A stretch of 64,000 nt of DNA from Cydia pomonella (lineage: Eukaryota; Arthropoda; Insecta; Lepidoptera; Tortricidae). Of the stretch, positions 38,610 to 49,669 are shown one piece after another. The notes beneath the pieces were generated by a model. It saw nothing but the letters and a program-made list of their open reading frames with translations. It had not been told where the DNA came from and ran no database searches. The translations under genes were made by a program, and so were the position numbers. Position 1 is the stretch's first letter; each line of letters begins with the position of its first letter. Location: the NCBI RefSeq assembly GCF_033807575.1, contig NC_084729.1, positions 620,001-684,000 on the forward strand, written 5' to 3'.

Positions 38610-38883
38610 CAGGTGACTGTATCCCAAATGGGTGTACCTAAATAAATACAGGATATTTATTCAGTGACCTGCAATAATTTGCGGAGTGAATATATAGGTC
38701 AAACTGAAAAATCGCGAAAAAAAATTGTCTGTTTCATACATTTTGGCTGTCTGACCTTGACATTTTCTATAGGAGAGTAATTTTTTTCGTGATTTCGGGG
38801 TTGGTCCCAAAGTAAAACTTGCTCAGTATGACCTATATATTCACCCCGTAAATTATTGCAGATGACTAATAAAGACCCTGTAT
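38610..38883. repeat. MITE (CCGTAAATTATTGCAGGTGA family), complete
   Basis: Left part CAGTGACCTGCAATAATTTG and right part ACCCCGTAAATTATTGCAGA are inverted; the middle has TTTTGGCTGTCTGACCTTGA. Confidence 0.7.
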
Positions 38884-38907
38884 AATTGGGTGGTTTTACA
38901 TTTTTTT

Positions 38908-39023
38908 TATGGTAGAGGAGGCAAACGAGCAGACGGATCACCTGATGGTAAGCGATTACCGCCGCCCATGGACACCTGCAACACCAGAGTGGTTGTAACT
39001 GCGTTGCCGGCATTTAAGATGGG
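38908..39023 (+). repeat. AAACGAGCAGACGG-family repeat
   Basis: GGAGGCAAACGAGCAGACGG, ATCACCTGATGGTAAGCG and GCGTTGCCGGCATTTAAGAT. Confidence 0.7.
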
Positions 39024-39244
39024 CAAACATAACTTAAGTTTTTTTAAACTTCTCTATAGACACACAGATCTACTCTCTAACCGACACCACATGCAAACCC
39101 CAAACGCAGCAAATTTAATAATACATTATTGTCCCCTTTCGCCATCTGGCGGAAAAGAGAGAAAAATGAGGGTCCGACGGTCAATTAGTGATGTCTGGAC
39201 TGCGTCGCCTGTTTCTATTCCTATTGCTATGTGCATGACTGTGG

Positions 39245-39680
39245 CACCATCAAGGGTCTGGCGGCCTAGCCAAGATGACAATCGTTATCGCTACGACTAC
39301 GAAACGCTCTGGGTCTCTCTATCACTCTTTTGACGACCGGTCTGGCCTAGTGGGTAGTGAGCTTGCCTACGACGCCGATGGTCCCGGGTTCAAATCCTGG
39401 TAAGGGCATTTATTCGTGTGATGAGCATGGATATTTGTTCCTGAGTCATGGGTGTTTTCTATGTATTTAAGTATTTATAAATATTTATATATTATATATA
39501 TCGTTGTCTAAGTACCCTCAACACAAGCCTTATTGAGCTTACTGTGGGACTTAGTCAATTTGTGTAATAATGTCCATTAATATTTATTTATTTATTTATC
39601 ACTCTTTCATGTTAGTGCGAAAGTGACAGTTGCGTTTCGATCGCTATGGAGCGTAAGCGATTTACACTTTGTAGACCATG
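39245..39680. repeat. MITE interrupted by a SINE
   Basis: CGGCCTAGCCAAGATGACAA and CTCTCTATCACTCTTT before the SINE continue as CATGTTAGTGCGAAAGTGAC and GATCGCTATGGAGCGTAAGC after it; the same loop sequence occurs in 26260-26402. Confidence 0.65.
39331..39596 (+). repeat. tRNA-derived SINE, full length, with 11-base target duplication
   Basis: TATCACTCTTT at 39320-39330 and 39597-39607. The head has an A box TGGCCTAGTGGG and a B box GGTTCAAATCC. The body carries GTGATGAGCATGGATATTTG and the TATATATCGTTGTCTAAG core, with a (TTTA)n tail. This is the reference copy for the family in the window. Confidence 0.88.
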
Positions 39681-39744
39681 GTCCATGAGCATATATCGTC
39701 AGCGTCAAATGAAATCGCGATGCGTCTGGTTGTCGTAATTGGTG

Positions 39745-40058
39745 AAAGAGCTGGCGACTTCTTCGCACAACGTATCAGTATTGCGATAAAAAGAGGAAAT
39801 GCCGCCAGCATCCTTGGTACAATGCCTCAAGAGCCTATTTTAAATTTAAGCTAGTTATAGTAATCCTCTGTATATCCATTAAGTTTATTTTTATAATAAA
39901 GTTTCAAACCCTACCTACCTGAAAACGTAAATACTTATAAAATGTAATTTTTAGTAATGTAAATGTTTAAATAAAACTAATGTATTTTTTTTTTGCTACT
40001 TGACATGTAAAATATTATTTTTTACCAATAAATGCTATCTATCTATCTATCTATCTAA
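39745..40058 (+). mobile_element. 3' end of restriction-endonuclease-type non-LTR element
   Basis: Encodes GERAGDFFAQRISIAIKRGN, then AASILGTMPQEPIL and a stop at 39851-39853, matching the end of 41110-42603. It is followed by a short 3' UTR and (ATCT)n tail at 40035-40058. Confidence 0.75.
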
Positions 40059-40085
40059 TAAAATAAAATTACAAAACCGAACTCT

Positions 40086-40200
40086 AATATTTATTTATTT
40101 ACTTTATTGCACAAAGTATATACAACAATGTAGAAATGGCGGACTTAATGTCAAATGGCATTCTCTACCAGTCAACCATAGGGCTAAACAGAGACACTTA
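40086..40200 (-). repeat. 3' tail of a non-LTR element (CTACCAGTCAACC type)
   Basis: TTTATTGCACAAAGTATATA, GGACTTAATGTCAAATGG and CTCTACCAGTCAACC. Confidence 0.6.
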
Positions 40201-40253
40201 CAATTGATGCAGAGAGAATAAAATCAATGAATTAAAAAGAAAAGCAAACTAAT

Positions 40254-42741
40254 GGAGAGTCGGCTATATCGTACCGTCGGATAAATCGTACCACCTATAG
40301 TTTTCCCACTAAAAAACTTAGTTTATTTATACATAATGCACCAAACAGTGCTCTAATGGAATTAAGCTCAATAATCCAATCAGATATGGCATATGACTAC
40401 CATCGAAAAAAAGAGAGAAGAAATATGTTTTTCGTTAGACTTGATCTAACTTTTAATGTGTATTTGTAATACCACAACTTATGGTCAAGATAAGTTAAAA
40501 ATACCAAATTAAAAGTATATTACTATAAATATAAACGGGTTTACTGTATAGGTGTTAAAAATTGTCCAGTTTTTATACTTTGGTTATTATACTGATTATT
40601 TAATAAAAATAGCTAGTCGTTTAAATCGTACTATAGCATACTGGCATAGGTACGATATAAACGACCAAGTATTTTTGAGTCGTGTAAGTATGATTTCGGA
40701 TTACCGTAATAAATATTTGTTATTCAAACCTAAAATTAGCAATAAACTTGCAAAACGTTTCATAGATACAATTTTATTATGGGTGGTACGATTTAACCAA
40801 CTGGTCGGGTAAATCGTACCAATGGCAGTGCTTCCGAAGAAATGCATTTCGACTTTGTTAATTTAATCTCAGAATACTCATCTTCATAATGAATATAGCC
40901 AAGTAACTGAAGTTTTATATGCACAGTAAAACATATTTGTAACTACCTCCAAAAACAAAATAGGGGAAAGTCGGGGAGAGTCGGATATATCGTACCAGTT
41001 TTCGTCAGAAGTTGGTTGCCAGCAGGGTGATCCCCTCGGGCCGGCTATTTTCAGCCTAGCAATAAACCCTATCATACAAAATTTACGATCAAAATTTAAC
41101 GTTTGGTATTTGGACGACGGCACCCTAGGAGGAAACATAGACACTGTACTTTCTGACCTTTCGACCCTCAAAACAAAATTTGAATCCATTGGCCTAGATC
41201 TAAATTATAACAAATGTGAACTTTATATTCACGATACATCCATTAACCACTTAGATATTACCAATAAATTTAATCTCTTAGCACCAAATATAAAACCTGT
41301 TACAAAAGAGACTCTTAGCCTCCTAGGGACACCAATTTTTGATGATTCTTTTCCTGACTTTATTAACAATATCATAGCTAATTTCGAAAATTGCGCCGAT
41401 CGTCTACTAGAAATTAGCCCCCATTCGGCCTTTTTTATCCTTAAATTCTGTCTTTTCGTGCCAAAATTAACATACATGCTTCGGTGCAGCCCCTTCTGGA
41501 AACATCCAAATTTACTGACGCCTATCGACTCCTTAGTTCAAACCCACTTGGAAATAATATTAAATTTAAAGCTCACCGAACAATCTTGGCTCCAAGCATC
41601 CCTGCCCGTCCGATACGGCGGGCTCGGAGTGCGCAAAATTTCGAGTGTTTCGCTGCCCGCATTTCTATCGTCTGTCCACAGCTCTGCTGGCCTCGTAGGA
41701 AAAATCATAAGGGCTCCGCCCACAAACTACGAGATCTCAGGCTTGGATGACGCTAGAAATGCCTGGCTGTCTGCCTGCCCGGGGCAAAACATTCCACACA
41801 ACCCATGTTCACAAAGGGGGTGGGACGATGTTGTAAACAAATTAACATATACCTCCCTCCTAAATAGCAGCGCAGGAGCTGAGCGAGCCCGGCTGTTGGC
41901 TGTCGGCTGCAGAGAGGCAGGCCACTGGCTGAATGCCTACCCATCGCCCAATATTGGTACCCACCTAGACTCCGAAACACTCCGATTGGCAATGGGGCTA
42001 CGCTTAGGGGCCCCAATCTGCGCACCGCACAAATGCTCCTGTGGCTTTGAGGTGGACCAACTGGGACGCCACGGACTTGCTTGCCAACGTAGCGCGGGTC
42101 GCCTTTCGCGCCACGCTGCACTTAACGACATAATCCGTCGGTCACTTGCCACCGTCAACGTTCCGGCTATACTGGAGCCTGCCGGTATTGCCAGAGACGA
42201 TGGCAAGAGACCAGACGGGATGTCTTTGATTCCGTGGAGGATGGGACGTGTGCTCGTGTGGGACGCAACTTGTGTTGACACGCTGGCACCTTCCCACCTC
42301 CACGGTACTACACACAAAGCCGGCGCGGCGGCGGAAGCGGCAGAGGCGCTCAAAAAGCGCAAATACGGGAGTCTCGTCACCAACTACAAATTTGTTGCAT
42401 TTGGAGTCGAGACTCTTGGTCCGTGGGGCCCCGCAGCGCAGGGCCTATACCGGCAATTGGCGAAACGGCTGGTGGATGGGACCGGGGATAAGAGAGCTGG
42501 CAGTTTCCTCGCCCAACGCTTGAGCATAGCGATCCAGCGAGGAAATGCTGCCAGCATCCTCGGTACCTTGCCACGGGGGCCCATTTTAGATTTAGATTTT
42601 TAGTTTTATATAGTAGTTTTAGTTTAGTTAATTGTATTACTTATATATATTTTTTTATTAACTTGTCAATAAAATCATGTAATGTATTAAAACTAATAAA
42701 AGTTTTTACATAAACTTGGACGATATATCCGACTCTCCCCT
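40254..42741. repeat. GGAGAGTCGG..ATATCGTACC repeat enclosing a retrotransposon
   Basis: GGAGAGTCGGCTATATCGTA at 40254 and GGAGAGTCGGATATATCGTA at 40975 are direct copies, and the complement lies at 42718-42741. Further AAATCGTACC words lie at 40288, 40619 and 40811. The retrotransposon fragment starts right after the second copy and ends right before the inverted one. Confidence 0.6.
40997..42603 (+). pseudogene. 5'-truncated non-LTR retrotransposon ORF: RT end, zinc knuckle, restriction-like endonuclease
   Basis: One open frame (41003-42603, no internal stop) begins inside the reverse transcriptase. It reads SEVGCQQGDPLGPAIFSLAI (RT motif B), then NVWYLDDGTLGG (catalytic YLDD), then the thumb region. 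A CCHC knuckle (C-S-C-G ... H-G-L-A-C, about 42034-42084) is followed by K-R-P-D-G-M (42204-42221) and V-W-D-A-T-C (about 42258), the spacing expected for a PD-(D/E)XK restriction-like endonuclease. Elements of the R2/R4/NeSL/HERO kind use such an endonuclease for sequence-preferring insertion. The C-terminus ends GTLPRGPILDLDF. No upstream fingers/palm, so it is dead by 5' truncation although still open. Exact clade not certain. Confidence 0.8.
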
Positions 42742-43070
42742 ACTTATAAACTATACATATTTCACATAAATACAAACATACATCACACTATAAATATAAG
42801 ACACACATACATAAATACATACATACATACATACCATAAATATAATATTGATGAATATTATTTGAACTCTTGTTTTAGCAAATACGTAAAATAAGTCGCA
42901 TAATTTGGTTTATTCGAGAAAAATAGTTGTGACGCGATGACAATGACTTTGGTTCATAGCGTGAAGGGCGATTACTTTTTGATTAGCCTAATTAGATCTA
43001 TGTAATTAAGTTTAAGTTGTTAGTTAGTTTTATTATGTATGTTTATTTCTATGTTTTTGGATATTAAAAG
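42742..43070. other. Stretch without recognised gene
   Basis: AT-rich with (ATAC)n at 42806-42835. No exon. Confidence 0.5.
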
Positions 43071-43554
43071 TATACACCGTGGGCCAATTAAACCCGACAA
43101 ATTTCAAAGGTGTATTCTTGACCGCATTTAGAGACTGAAATGTCATACAATGTTTTATGAAATCGGTCTTGTTTTAGTGACAATGACAATTTCTGTGAAA
43201 ATTTGTTTATTTTATAACTTAGTCAAAAACGCCTTTTTAGCTGTGACGCTGCCACTATGTGACTTGGTTTAGACATACCTACTGACAGATATTAAAGTTT
43301 TAAAGTAAACTCGCAATTTTCGTCTGTAAATATAAAAAAAACTTTACTTAAGTATTCGTTGTAATGATTTTTTTCACCAAGGTGTAAAAAAAATTACGTG
43401 TCGTGTGCAGAAAACGCAAAAGGAAATTTATTTTTCGGCAAAAAAAAATTTTTTTTGGCAAATTTGGCCAAAACTCATATAACATTTATTGCTCCTTCTG
43501 ACCTCAGGAATGCGTGGTTAAAATCTGTCGGGTTTAATTGGCTCACGGTGTATA
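43071..43554. repeat. MITE with TATACACCGTGGGCCAATT ends, complete
   Basis: Starts TATACACCGTGGGCCAATTA then AACCCGACA and ends TGTCGGGTTTAATTGGC, TCACGGTGTATA. The TA ends suit a Tc1/mariner-type target. Partial copies at 37170-37647 and 51342-51712. Confidence 0.8.
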
Positions 43555-43734
43555 TATTTGGGATATTAATTTACTGCTTCTTTAGGTACCCACAAATAGT
43601 CATACTTTTATATGAATAATACTAAAAAATGAGATTAATAATAATGTAATTAAATAAGTTTCATTAAGACCCTGTGTGTGCTGGTAGGTACGGTAAATCC
43701 ATCCAATAATAGTGCCAAAGACTTTCGGCCCTTT

Positions 43735-43985
43735 TTCGAAGAGTGAGATACGATAACGATAAGTTTTGGTTTAGATAAATTCTCATTTAGATATCGTTTG
43801 TATGTCGTATAATTGACAAAAGCAGCTCGATTCGGGCAACCAATGTCACTTTGACGTTAGAAATATCGTAAATAGATCTTATTGGGATCACAGCGGATTC
43901 GAAATAAGCGTCAATTTTGACATGTCGTTTAGTTATCGATCTTTCCAAGATCTTAAACGTGTCTTAATCATTCTTAAAATCGGGC
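43735..43985 (+). repeat. Repeat with TTTAGATATCGTTTGTATGT core, copy 2
   Basis: Same as 15020-15240, extending a little further on the right (CCAAGATCTTAAACGTGTC). Confidence 0.7.
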
Positions 43986-44193
43986 CGTTGAAATTTGAAT
44001 ATCTTCTTTCAGGTGTAAATATTAATTTTTTAAACGAATAATAAATAAAGAAATATTGGAAATTTTTTTTTTTCTTACACAAATTTACTAAACCCCACAG
44101 GAAGCTAAAAACGTGTGTATTGTGGGTACGCTGTGGGTATCTGGGTAATATATATTCACCCGTAAATTATTGCAGGTGAAAAAAACCTGTATT

Positions 44194-44728
44194 AAGGTGC
44201 GACCAGACCGCAGCTTAAAAAACGGTCACGATACGGAATCGCAGTGACGCGTCGTATGCGTACCTGTTAGAGGTTTAGTTTATGTCAAGTAGTATAAACC
44301 TTCTTACTGTAATCCTGGCCGACGGTGTATGACATGACAATGTGTTTGACATTGTTGTTTACTTTCGATTCTTGTTTCTTGTGCTAAGTTTTTGACGCAT
44401 GCTCCCCACACCGCTGGTTCAAATACGCTGACGCACCGTAAATTGATCTGCGTAAAAATCGCAAAAAATATTACACGGAGATCTTATGGCAGACACCACA
44501 CCGGTGACGTAAAAGACGCAACTGTTTTGTAAATGCAGCGTTTTTTACGCAAATATTTGCGAACAAAAAAGATTCGCGTGAAGCACGTCACTGCGATTCC
44601 GTACCGTCACCATTTTTTAAGCAGCGTGCAGCGGTGTGGGGAGCATGCGTCAAAAACGGTACGCATACGACGCGTCACTGCGATTCCGTATCGTGACCGT
44701 TTTTTAAGCTGCGGTCTGGTCGCACCTT
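44194..44728. mobile_element. MITE-like palindrome with perfect 71-base inverted arms
   Basis: 44194-44264 and 44658-44728 are exact complements, starting AAGGTGCGACCAGACCGCAG. Inside, TTTTTGACGCATGCTCCCCA (44389) pairs with its complement ending at 44656, giving a second perfect stem of 28 bases. A third, imperfect copy of the arm lies at 44584-44625. No transposase. Perfect arms point to recent activity or gene conversion. Confidence 0.85.
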
Positions 44729-44761
44729 TATCTTACTTTATTTTTACGAACTTTTCTTTAA

Positions 44762-45035
44762 CTTGCCCTGTTAGTTTTTTAGGGTGGGTCAAATTTTGAA
44801 AGCTAAATTTTACTTATTTCCCGATTTCCGATTAACCTAAAAATTTTCACACATGTAAGCCGGGTGATAATGTAATATTATGGTACCATCGAGCCGATCT
44901 GAACATGGACAGGAGGTGGCAATAGGAACTTGTGATGAAACAACGCAAGCTAATTGTGTTTGGGGTTTTTAGAATTATCTCTATGAGTATTAGTTGCTTG
45001 AGGTAAGAATAGTCCAGTCAGGGATAAAGGCTTCC
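44762..45035 (+). repeat. GTACAGTCAGCGATAA-family repeat
   Basis: GCCCTGTTAGTTTTTTAGGG, GGTACCATCGAGCCGATCTG and AGTCCAGTCAGGGATAAAGG. Confidence 0.7.
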
Positions 45036-45360
45036 TAAAAAATTATTTTATTTAAAAAATCATTAAGTACATCGTATTTATACACGTCATAACCGTAGCA
45101 CAGGGCTGACCCCCCTCCCCTTCGACCCCCTCGTGAATAGGCACAAAGCCGCGGCGTCCCGCAATCGACCCCTTTGTCGTTTGGATTAATATTTAAACAA
45201 GGTGATAGGGAGGGGCGGTATCGATAGTTATTTCGATAAATTAGGGAAAGAAATTATTGAAAAACATTGTGACATTCAGATGACGACTGCAATGGCGTAA
45301 CTGGAATAATATTGCCTCTGTCACAGGAGCGAACACCGACCGCCATAACTTTGGAAAACA
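45036..45360. other. Stretch without recognised gene
   Basis: Includes a C-rich patch CCCCCCTCCCCTTCGACCCC at 45111. No exon or named repeat. Confidence 0.45.
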
Positions 45361-45619
45361 AATAAATAATAAATATTATAGGACATTATTACACAAATTG
45401 ACTAAGTCCCAAAGTAAGCTCAATAAGGCTTGTGTTGAGGGTACTTGGACAACGATATATATAATAATATTTATAAATACTTAAATACATAGAAAACACC
45501 CATGACTCAGGAACAAATATCCATGCTCATCACACGAATAAATGCCCTTACCAGGATTTGAACCCGGGACCATCAGCTTCGTAGGCAGGGTCACTACTCA
45601 CTAGGCCAAACCGGTCGTA
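45361..45619 (-). repeat. tRNA-derived SINE, full length, minus strand
   Basis: Plus strand shows GGATTTGAACCCGGGACC (B box complement) and CACTAGGCCAAACCGGTCGT (A box end). Tail AATAATAAATATTATAGG at the left. Confidence 0.85.
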
Positions 45620-45717
45620 CAAATGTATGATAGTTTATGTCAGCGTCGAGCGTACACGCTCGGAGCGAGCGTTCTGTGACCTTCGGGTAAGAAATGTAAC
45701 ATGAAAATAATATAGGA

Positions 45718-45910
45718 ATAATTCAGCCTATATATTTTCCACTGCTGGGCACAAGCCCCCCTCATTCGCGAGTGGACTTAGACTAATGTCCACACGCTGG
45801 CCCGATGCAGGTTGAAGACTTTACGTACACCTTTGAATTTCTTCGCTGATTTCCTCAGGGTGTTTTCCTTCACCGACGAGCTAGTGGTAAATATCAAATA
45901 ATACATACAT
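45718..45910 (-). repeat. Retroposon end (CACTGCTGGGCACAAGCC type)
   Basis: AATTCAGCCTATATATTTTC, CACTGCTGGGCACAAGCC and CACCTTTGAATTTCTTCGC. The plus-strand counterpart is at 50866-50997. Confidence 0.65.
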
Positions 45911-46064
45911 ACGTTCCGAAACACTAATATTTAAATTAATATCAGTAGTAGTAATAAAACACTTTATTGTACAAAACAAGTACATAACTCAGAGGGTGTA
46001 AAATAAATGTGTCAAAAAGGGACCTCAGTAACACTTTTGAATGATTCACGGTTAGTTTCACTAG

Positions 46065-46173
46065 ACTTAAATCGACCGGGATATAAACCTTTTATATTGT
46101 TTTTGAGCTCCCGATATTTCGACGCAGATACAAGCATCTTGTTCACGGGGTCTATATCCCGGTCGATTTAAGT
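46065..46173. repeat. Foldback MITE (TAAATCGACCGGGATATA arms)
   Basis: ACTTAAATCGACCGGGATAT at the left and ATATCCCGGTCGATTTAAGT at the right, arms 20 bases perfect, loop about 65. Confidence 0.75.
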
Positions 46174-46833
46174 TTAAGAGACCTCTTCCTAATCTTTAAG
46201 TAACTGAGACAAAAAAATACAAAATGGTAATGGTGAATATTTAATTAAATTTGTATCGATATCGGTGAGTGGAGCAGTACTATTCGCCCGCAGGCGACGA
46301 CGCGTTCCAATTAGCCCGAGCAAACACACGGACGGCGTAACTCGCAAGATTACCAGAACGGTAGCTGTTTTATGGTTACGAATAGGAAGTTTTGTATAAC
46401 CAGGTAGTTAACCAAAGAGTAAAGTTGTAGTTAACCCTTTAAAACACAAAAAATGCCGAGGCAGCGGGTTAAGGCCTCCTTGACGCATCACGATTGTCCG
46501 AATGATTTTAAGTTAAAAAATAATATGAAAAAGGGTCTAAAGTCATGTTATCATATCAAACTTATTAAAGGTGAGGCCTGAGGAAGAATATACGTATCCC
46601 ACGCAGACGAAGTCACGTCCAGAAGCTAGCTTATTAACGCAAAAGTGGCGGACTTGTGCGAAATCGTCTTTTCATACGTAGTCCTCATTTTCTCTCTGGA
46701 TATCAACATTATTCAAAATATTTTGACACAATTTGATGTATATCAACTACAGCTATGCCCCTACGTTAGGTGTTTTTCGAATTTTATATCAAATTTATTG
46801 TAATAATAAAAAAATCGAAAAAAGTTAAATGTA
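46174..46833. other. Stretch without recognised gene
   Basis: CGTAGTCCTCATTTTCTCTC (46676) is a repeat word shared with the Kazal 3' UTR. No exon supported. Confidence 0.45.
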
Positions 46834-46945
46834 AGTAAGTAAATATTCATTAGTATAGTAAATAGACAGGAAATGAAAAAAACACGTAAAAGTTAAGTAA
46901 CAACAGGCCGTCTTATCGCTAAGAAGCGATCTCTTCCAGACAACT
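46834..46945 (-). repeat. 3' tail of a non-LTR element
   Basis: GTAAGTAAATATTCATTAGT, AACAGGCCGTCTTATCGC and AAGCGATCTCTTCC. Confidence 0.6.
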
Positions 46946-47650
46946 TTTGTATGTAGAGGCATAGGTATGGTTAAAATACATCAAATTATGTAAAAATACA
47001 TTCTATAGTCGTTTTGAACCGACTTCCATTCACTACTTTTTTAAGTCAAAATTTTTTCGACACTTTTTTCAACTCGCAAAAATGTGTAGAACTTGTAAAA
47101 ACACAATGGAAATCTTTGTAGACGTTACCGTTGTAAAGACAAAGGAATCATACGCTTGGATTTGCATCTGACGATTCTAACGAGATGTCACACGGAAGGA
47201 AAACACGGGCGTTTTTATAAGAACGCAGGGTTCCGTCAGGCCAGTAACGCGTTTATGAGAAACGCCATAAGTATTTAACTTTACTTTTGAGTGGCATTAA
47301 CGTGAGACACTTCATTCGGTTCTTGTCTGATTTAATTTCTTGTCTTTTAATTATTTATATAAAAATTCAAGTCTTGGAGACCCTCTACATCTCTAAGGAT
47401 AATTTAATGGATTTTTTATATATTTTATCTGTGACACTTAGAGATTTATATGTCTAAAGAATTTTAGTATTTTTAGTTTTTTTTGTTTAATTTGACATTT
47501 AGAGACAGTATACATCTCTAATAAAGTATATATTATTTCATCGATTCCATAATTGTAATTGTTTTTTGTAATTTTTATTGTTTGTAAAAATGGACATGTA
47601 AAAGTGCCCCTGTGGCCTATTTGCTGAATAAATGTTAGATATTTGATACA
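46946..47650 (+). repeat. Plain sequence, then 3' UTR of a non-LTR element (about 47340-47650)
   Basis: CTCTACATCTCTAAGGATAA, GTGCCCCTGTGGCCTATTTG and CTGAATAAATG mark the retroposon end. The first 390 bases show nothing I can name. Confidence 0.5.
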
Positions 47651-48239
47651 TTTTAAGGGATCAATCGCAAATTTTCATCACAAATGATGATCAAAAGCGA
47701 CGAAAATCAGAAAATCCCTCTGCGGCGTCTGCCCCCCTCCCCCTTCGCTCTTCAGCAGACTTATATAGGCTGAATTATTTATTTATGTTTATTTTATTTA
47801 TAATCACTCACAGCATCTCCTGATTACATCTTTCCGTATTTCTCAGTCCGCTAACGTCAAGTTTTGGTACATTCACGTGGCCGTTAGGGGCCGCTACGAA
47901 GCTTGAAAGTAAGAGTTTTTTTTTTTATAATTCGTAGTTACGTTAAAGTTTTCGAACGAATTGCTTCTCAATTAAGAATTAAAAACCTAACGTTTCCCAA
48001 GTCAAGATTCTTCGCGGCCCTTAATTCTGTTTTATATTTAAAGCCGGTATAAAGACAGAGGCCGATTGTGCTTAACAATTTGATATGGTTTTCATCTCGT
48101 TTTGACACGAACTTGAGTCGTGTCGTGTCTCACGCGCACCATTAAGTGCGAGCGAGATGCCTAATCAGACGACTCCTGTGTCTCGACACCGAAACACTGA
48201 TCTGACTGACAATATAAAACTATTGAAAACCACTTAGAT
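47651..48239. other. Stretch without recognised gene
   Basis: No exon supported. GTCGTGTCGTGTCTCACGCG (48120) lies in a region of moderate GC without an open frame. Confidence 0.45.
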
Positions 48240-48375
48240 GGTTGGCAGTCCTCAATTGTGCGTTTCCAGCAACTTCCTGCCTCGCACAGTTAAACTGTGG
48301 AATGAACTGTCGCCCGAGACATTTCCAGACCGATCCCACCTTCAAGAAAAGAGCTTACTCCCATTTAACGACCCA
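48240..48375 (+). pseudogene. C-terminal scrap of a Jockey/CR1-type ORF2
   Basis: With a frameshift it reads SSNFLPRTVKLWNELSPETF followed by a second-frame FKKRAYSHL. This is the conserved end of many insect non-LTR ORF2 proteins. The SINE at 48380 was inserted right behind it. Confidence 0.65.
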
Positions 48376-48379
48376 CTTC

Positions 48380-48664
48380 GACGACCGGTCTGGCCTAGTG
48401 GGTAGTGACCCTGCCTACGAAGCTGATGGTCCCGGGTTCAAATCCTGGTAAGGGCATGTATTCGTGTGATGAGCATGGATATTTGTTCCTGAGTCATGGG
48501 TGTTTTCTATGTATTTAAGTATTTATCAATATTTATATATTATATATATCGTTGTCTAAGTACCCTCAACACAAGCCTTATTGAGCTTACTGTGGGACTT
48601 AATCAATTTGTGTAATAATGTCCCATAATATTTATATTTATTTATTTATATTTATATTTATTTA
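48380..48664 (+). repeat. tRNA-derived SINE, full length
   Basis: GACGACCGGTCTGGCCTAGT head, B box GGGTTCAAATCC, and a (TTTATATTTA)n-type tail. Confidence 0.85.
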
Positions 48665-48689
48665 AACGTACATAAAACCACTCTGGTGA

Positions 48690-48860
48690 TCTGACGGTAA
48701 TTTCTTACGATCAGGCGACTTGTATGCTTATTCGCCTCTTCTTCTTCCTCTCATTGTCCCGGCATTTCTGCCACGGCTCACGGGAACCTGGCGTGCCAGA
48801 CTACGGAGCCACTGTGTGGCGTCCTCTTGGCAATTAATCCCAAGAATTGGCGTGGCCACT
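48690..48860 (-). repeat. SINE-like repeat fragment
   Basis: GATCAGGCGACTTGTATGCT, TGTCCCGGCATTTCTGCCAC and GGCAATTAATCCCAAGAATT; shares words with 24641-24845 in reverse. Confidence 0.55.
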
Positions 48861-48892
48861 AGTAGGTTTCACGAGCCTAACGCCACCTAGCG

Positions 48893-49215
48893 AATTGCAT
48901 TGTGAATTTCATCTCGCTTTGTGTGGTAGGGCACAGCCAGTGGATGTCATTCCAGATCTAGAGCAGAGCCCAACTGGGGAAGTACCTCCACCTTACAGAA
49001 AACCGCAGCCAAATAACACTAGACCCTACTCATAGTGTTGTGTTCCTGCCGGTAAGTAAGGTTGCCAGAGCTCAACGGGGGGGGGGGGGGTTTAGGGTCG
49101 GCAACGCGCATGTAACTGGAGTTGCAGGCGTACATAGGCTACGGAGACTGCTTACCATCAGGCGGGCCGTATGCTTGTTTGCCACCGACGTAGTAATAAA
49201 AAAAAAAAAAAAAAA
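48893..49215 (-). repeat. GTGGCAAACAAGCATACG-family repeat, minus strand
   Basis: GTGAATTTCATCTCGCTTTG through GGCAACGCGCATGTAACTGG to GTTTGCCACCGACGTAGTA, then an A-run. Contains a G-run at 49078-49090. Confidence 0.8.
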
Positions 49216-49389
49216 TAGCGGGCATCCAAAGAAGAGGCGGAGTTCCAAGCACGGCCGCGCGGGGGCACGGCCATAGTCTCTCCACTTTAAGGCCTCATAA
49301 GGTCTTACTATTCATACGACAGGGCACACAAGCCGCTCACGCGATTTTTGCTTTTTTATAGAATCGCCATAAATATCCGTTTTTTGTTA

Positions 49390-49510
49390 ATTTCATTTAT
49401 TTATTTATTTTATTTAAAACTTTATTGCACTAAAGAAAAACTTAATGTACAAAAGGCGCACTTAATGCCACGAGGCATTCTCTACCAGTCAACCTTAGGG
49501 CAAAGCTGAA
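49390..49510 (-). repeat. 3' tail of a non-LTR element (CTACCAGTCAACC type)
   Basis: TTTATTGCACTAAAGAAAAA, ATGCCACGAGGCATTCTCTA and CCAGTCAACCTTAGGGC. Confidence 0.65.
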
Positions 49511-49669
49511 AAGATTGTAGGCGGTGCGTTTAAAACTAACTAAATTTAATACAATTTAAAATAAAACAATATAGTAAAATCAAAGATATGAAGAAATCAT
49601 TGAAGAGACCCGTCTGCTGCTCCTGAAAGTAATCAGATTCGCTAGCCTCCTAAACAAGTAGTTTTTAAG

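Noticed and set aside
39331..39410. tRNA-like sequence with A and B boxes
   Set aside because: Not a tRNA gene: it recurs many times attached to the same SINE body and lacks a full cloverleaf.
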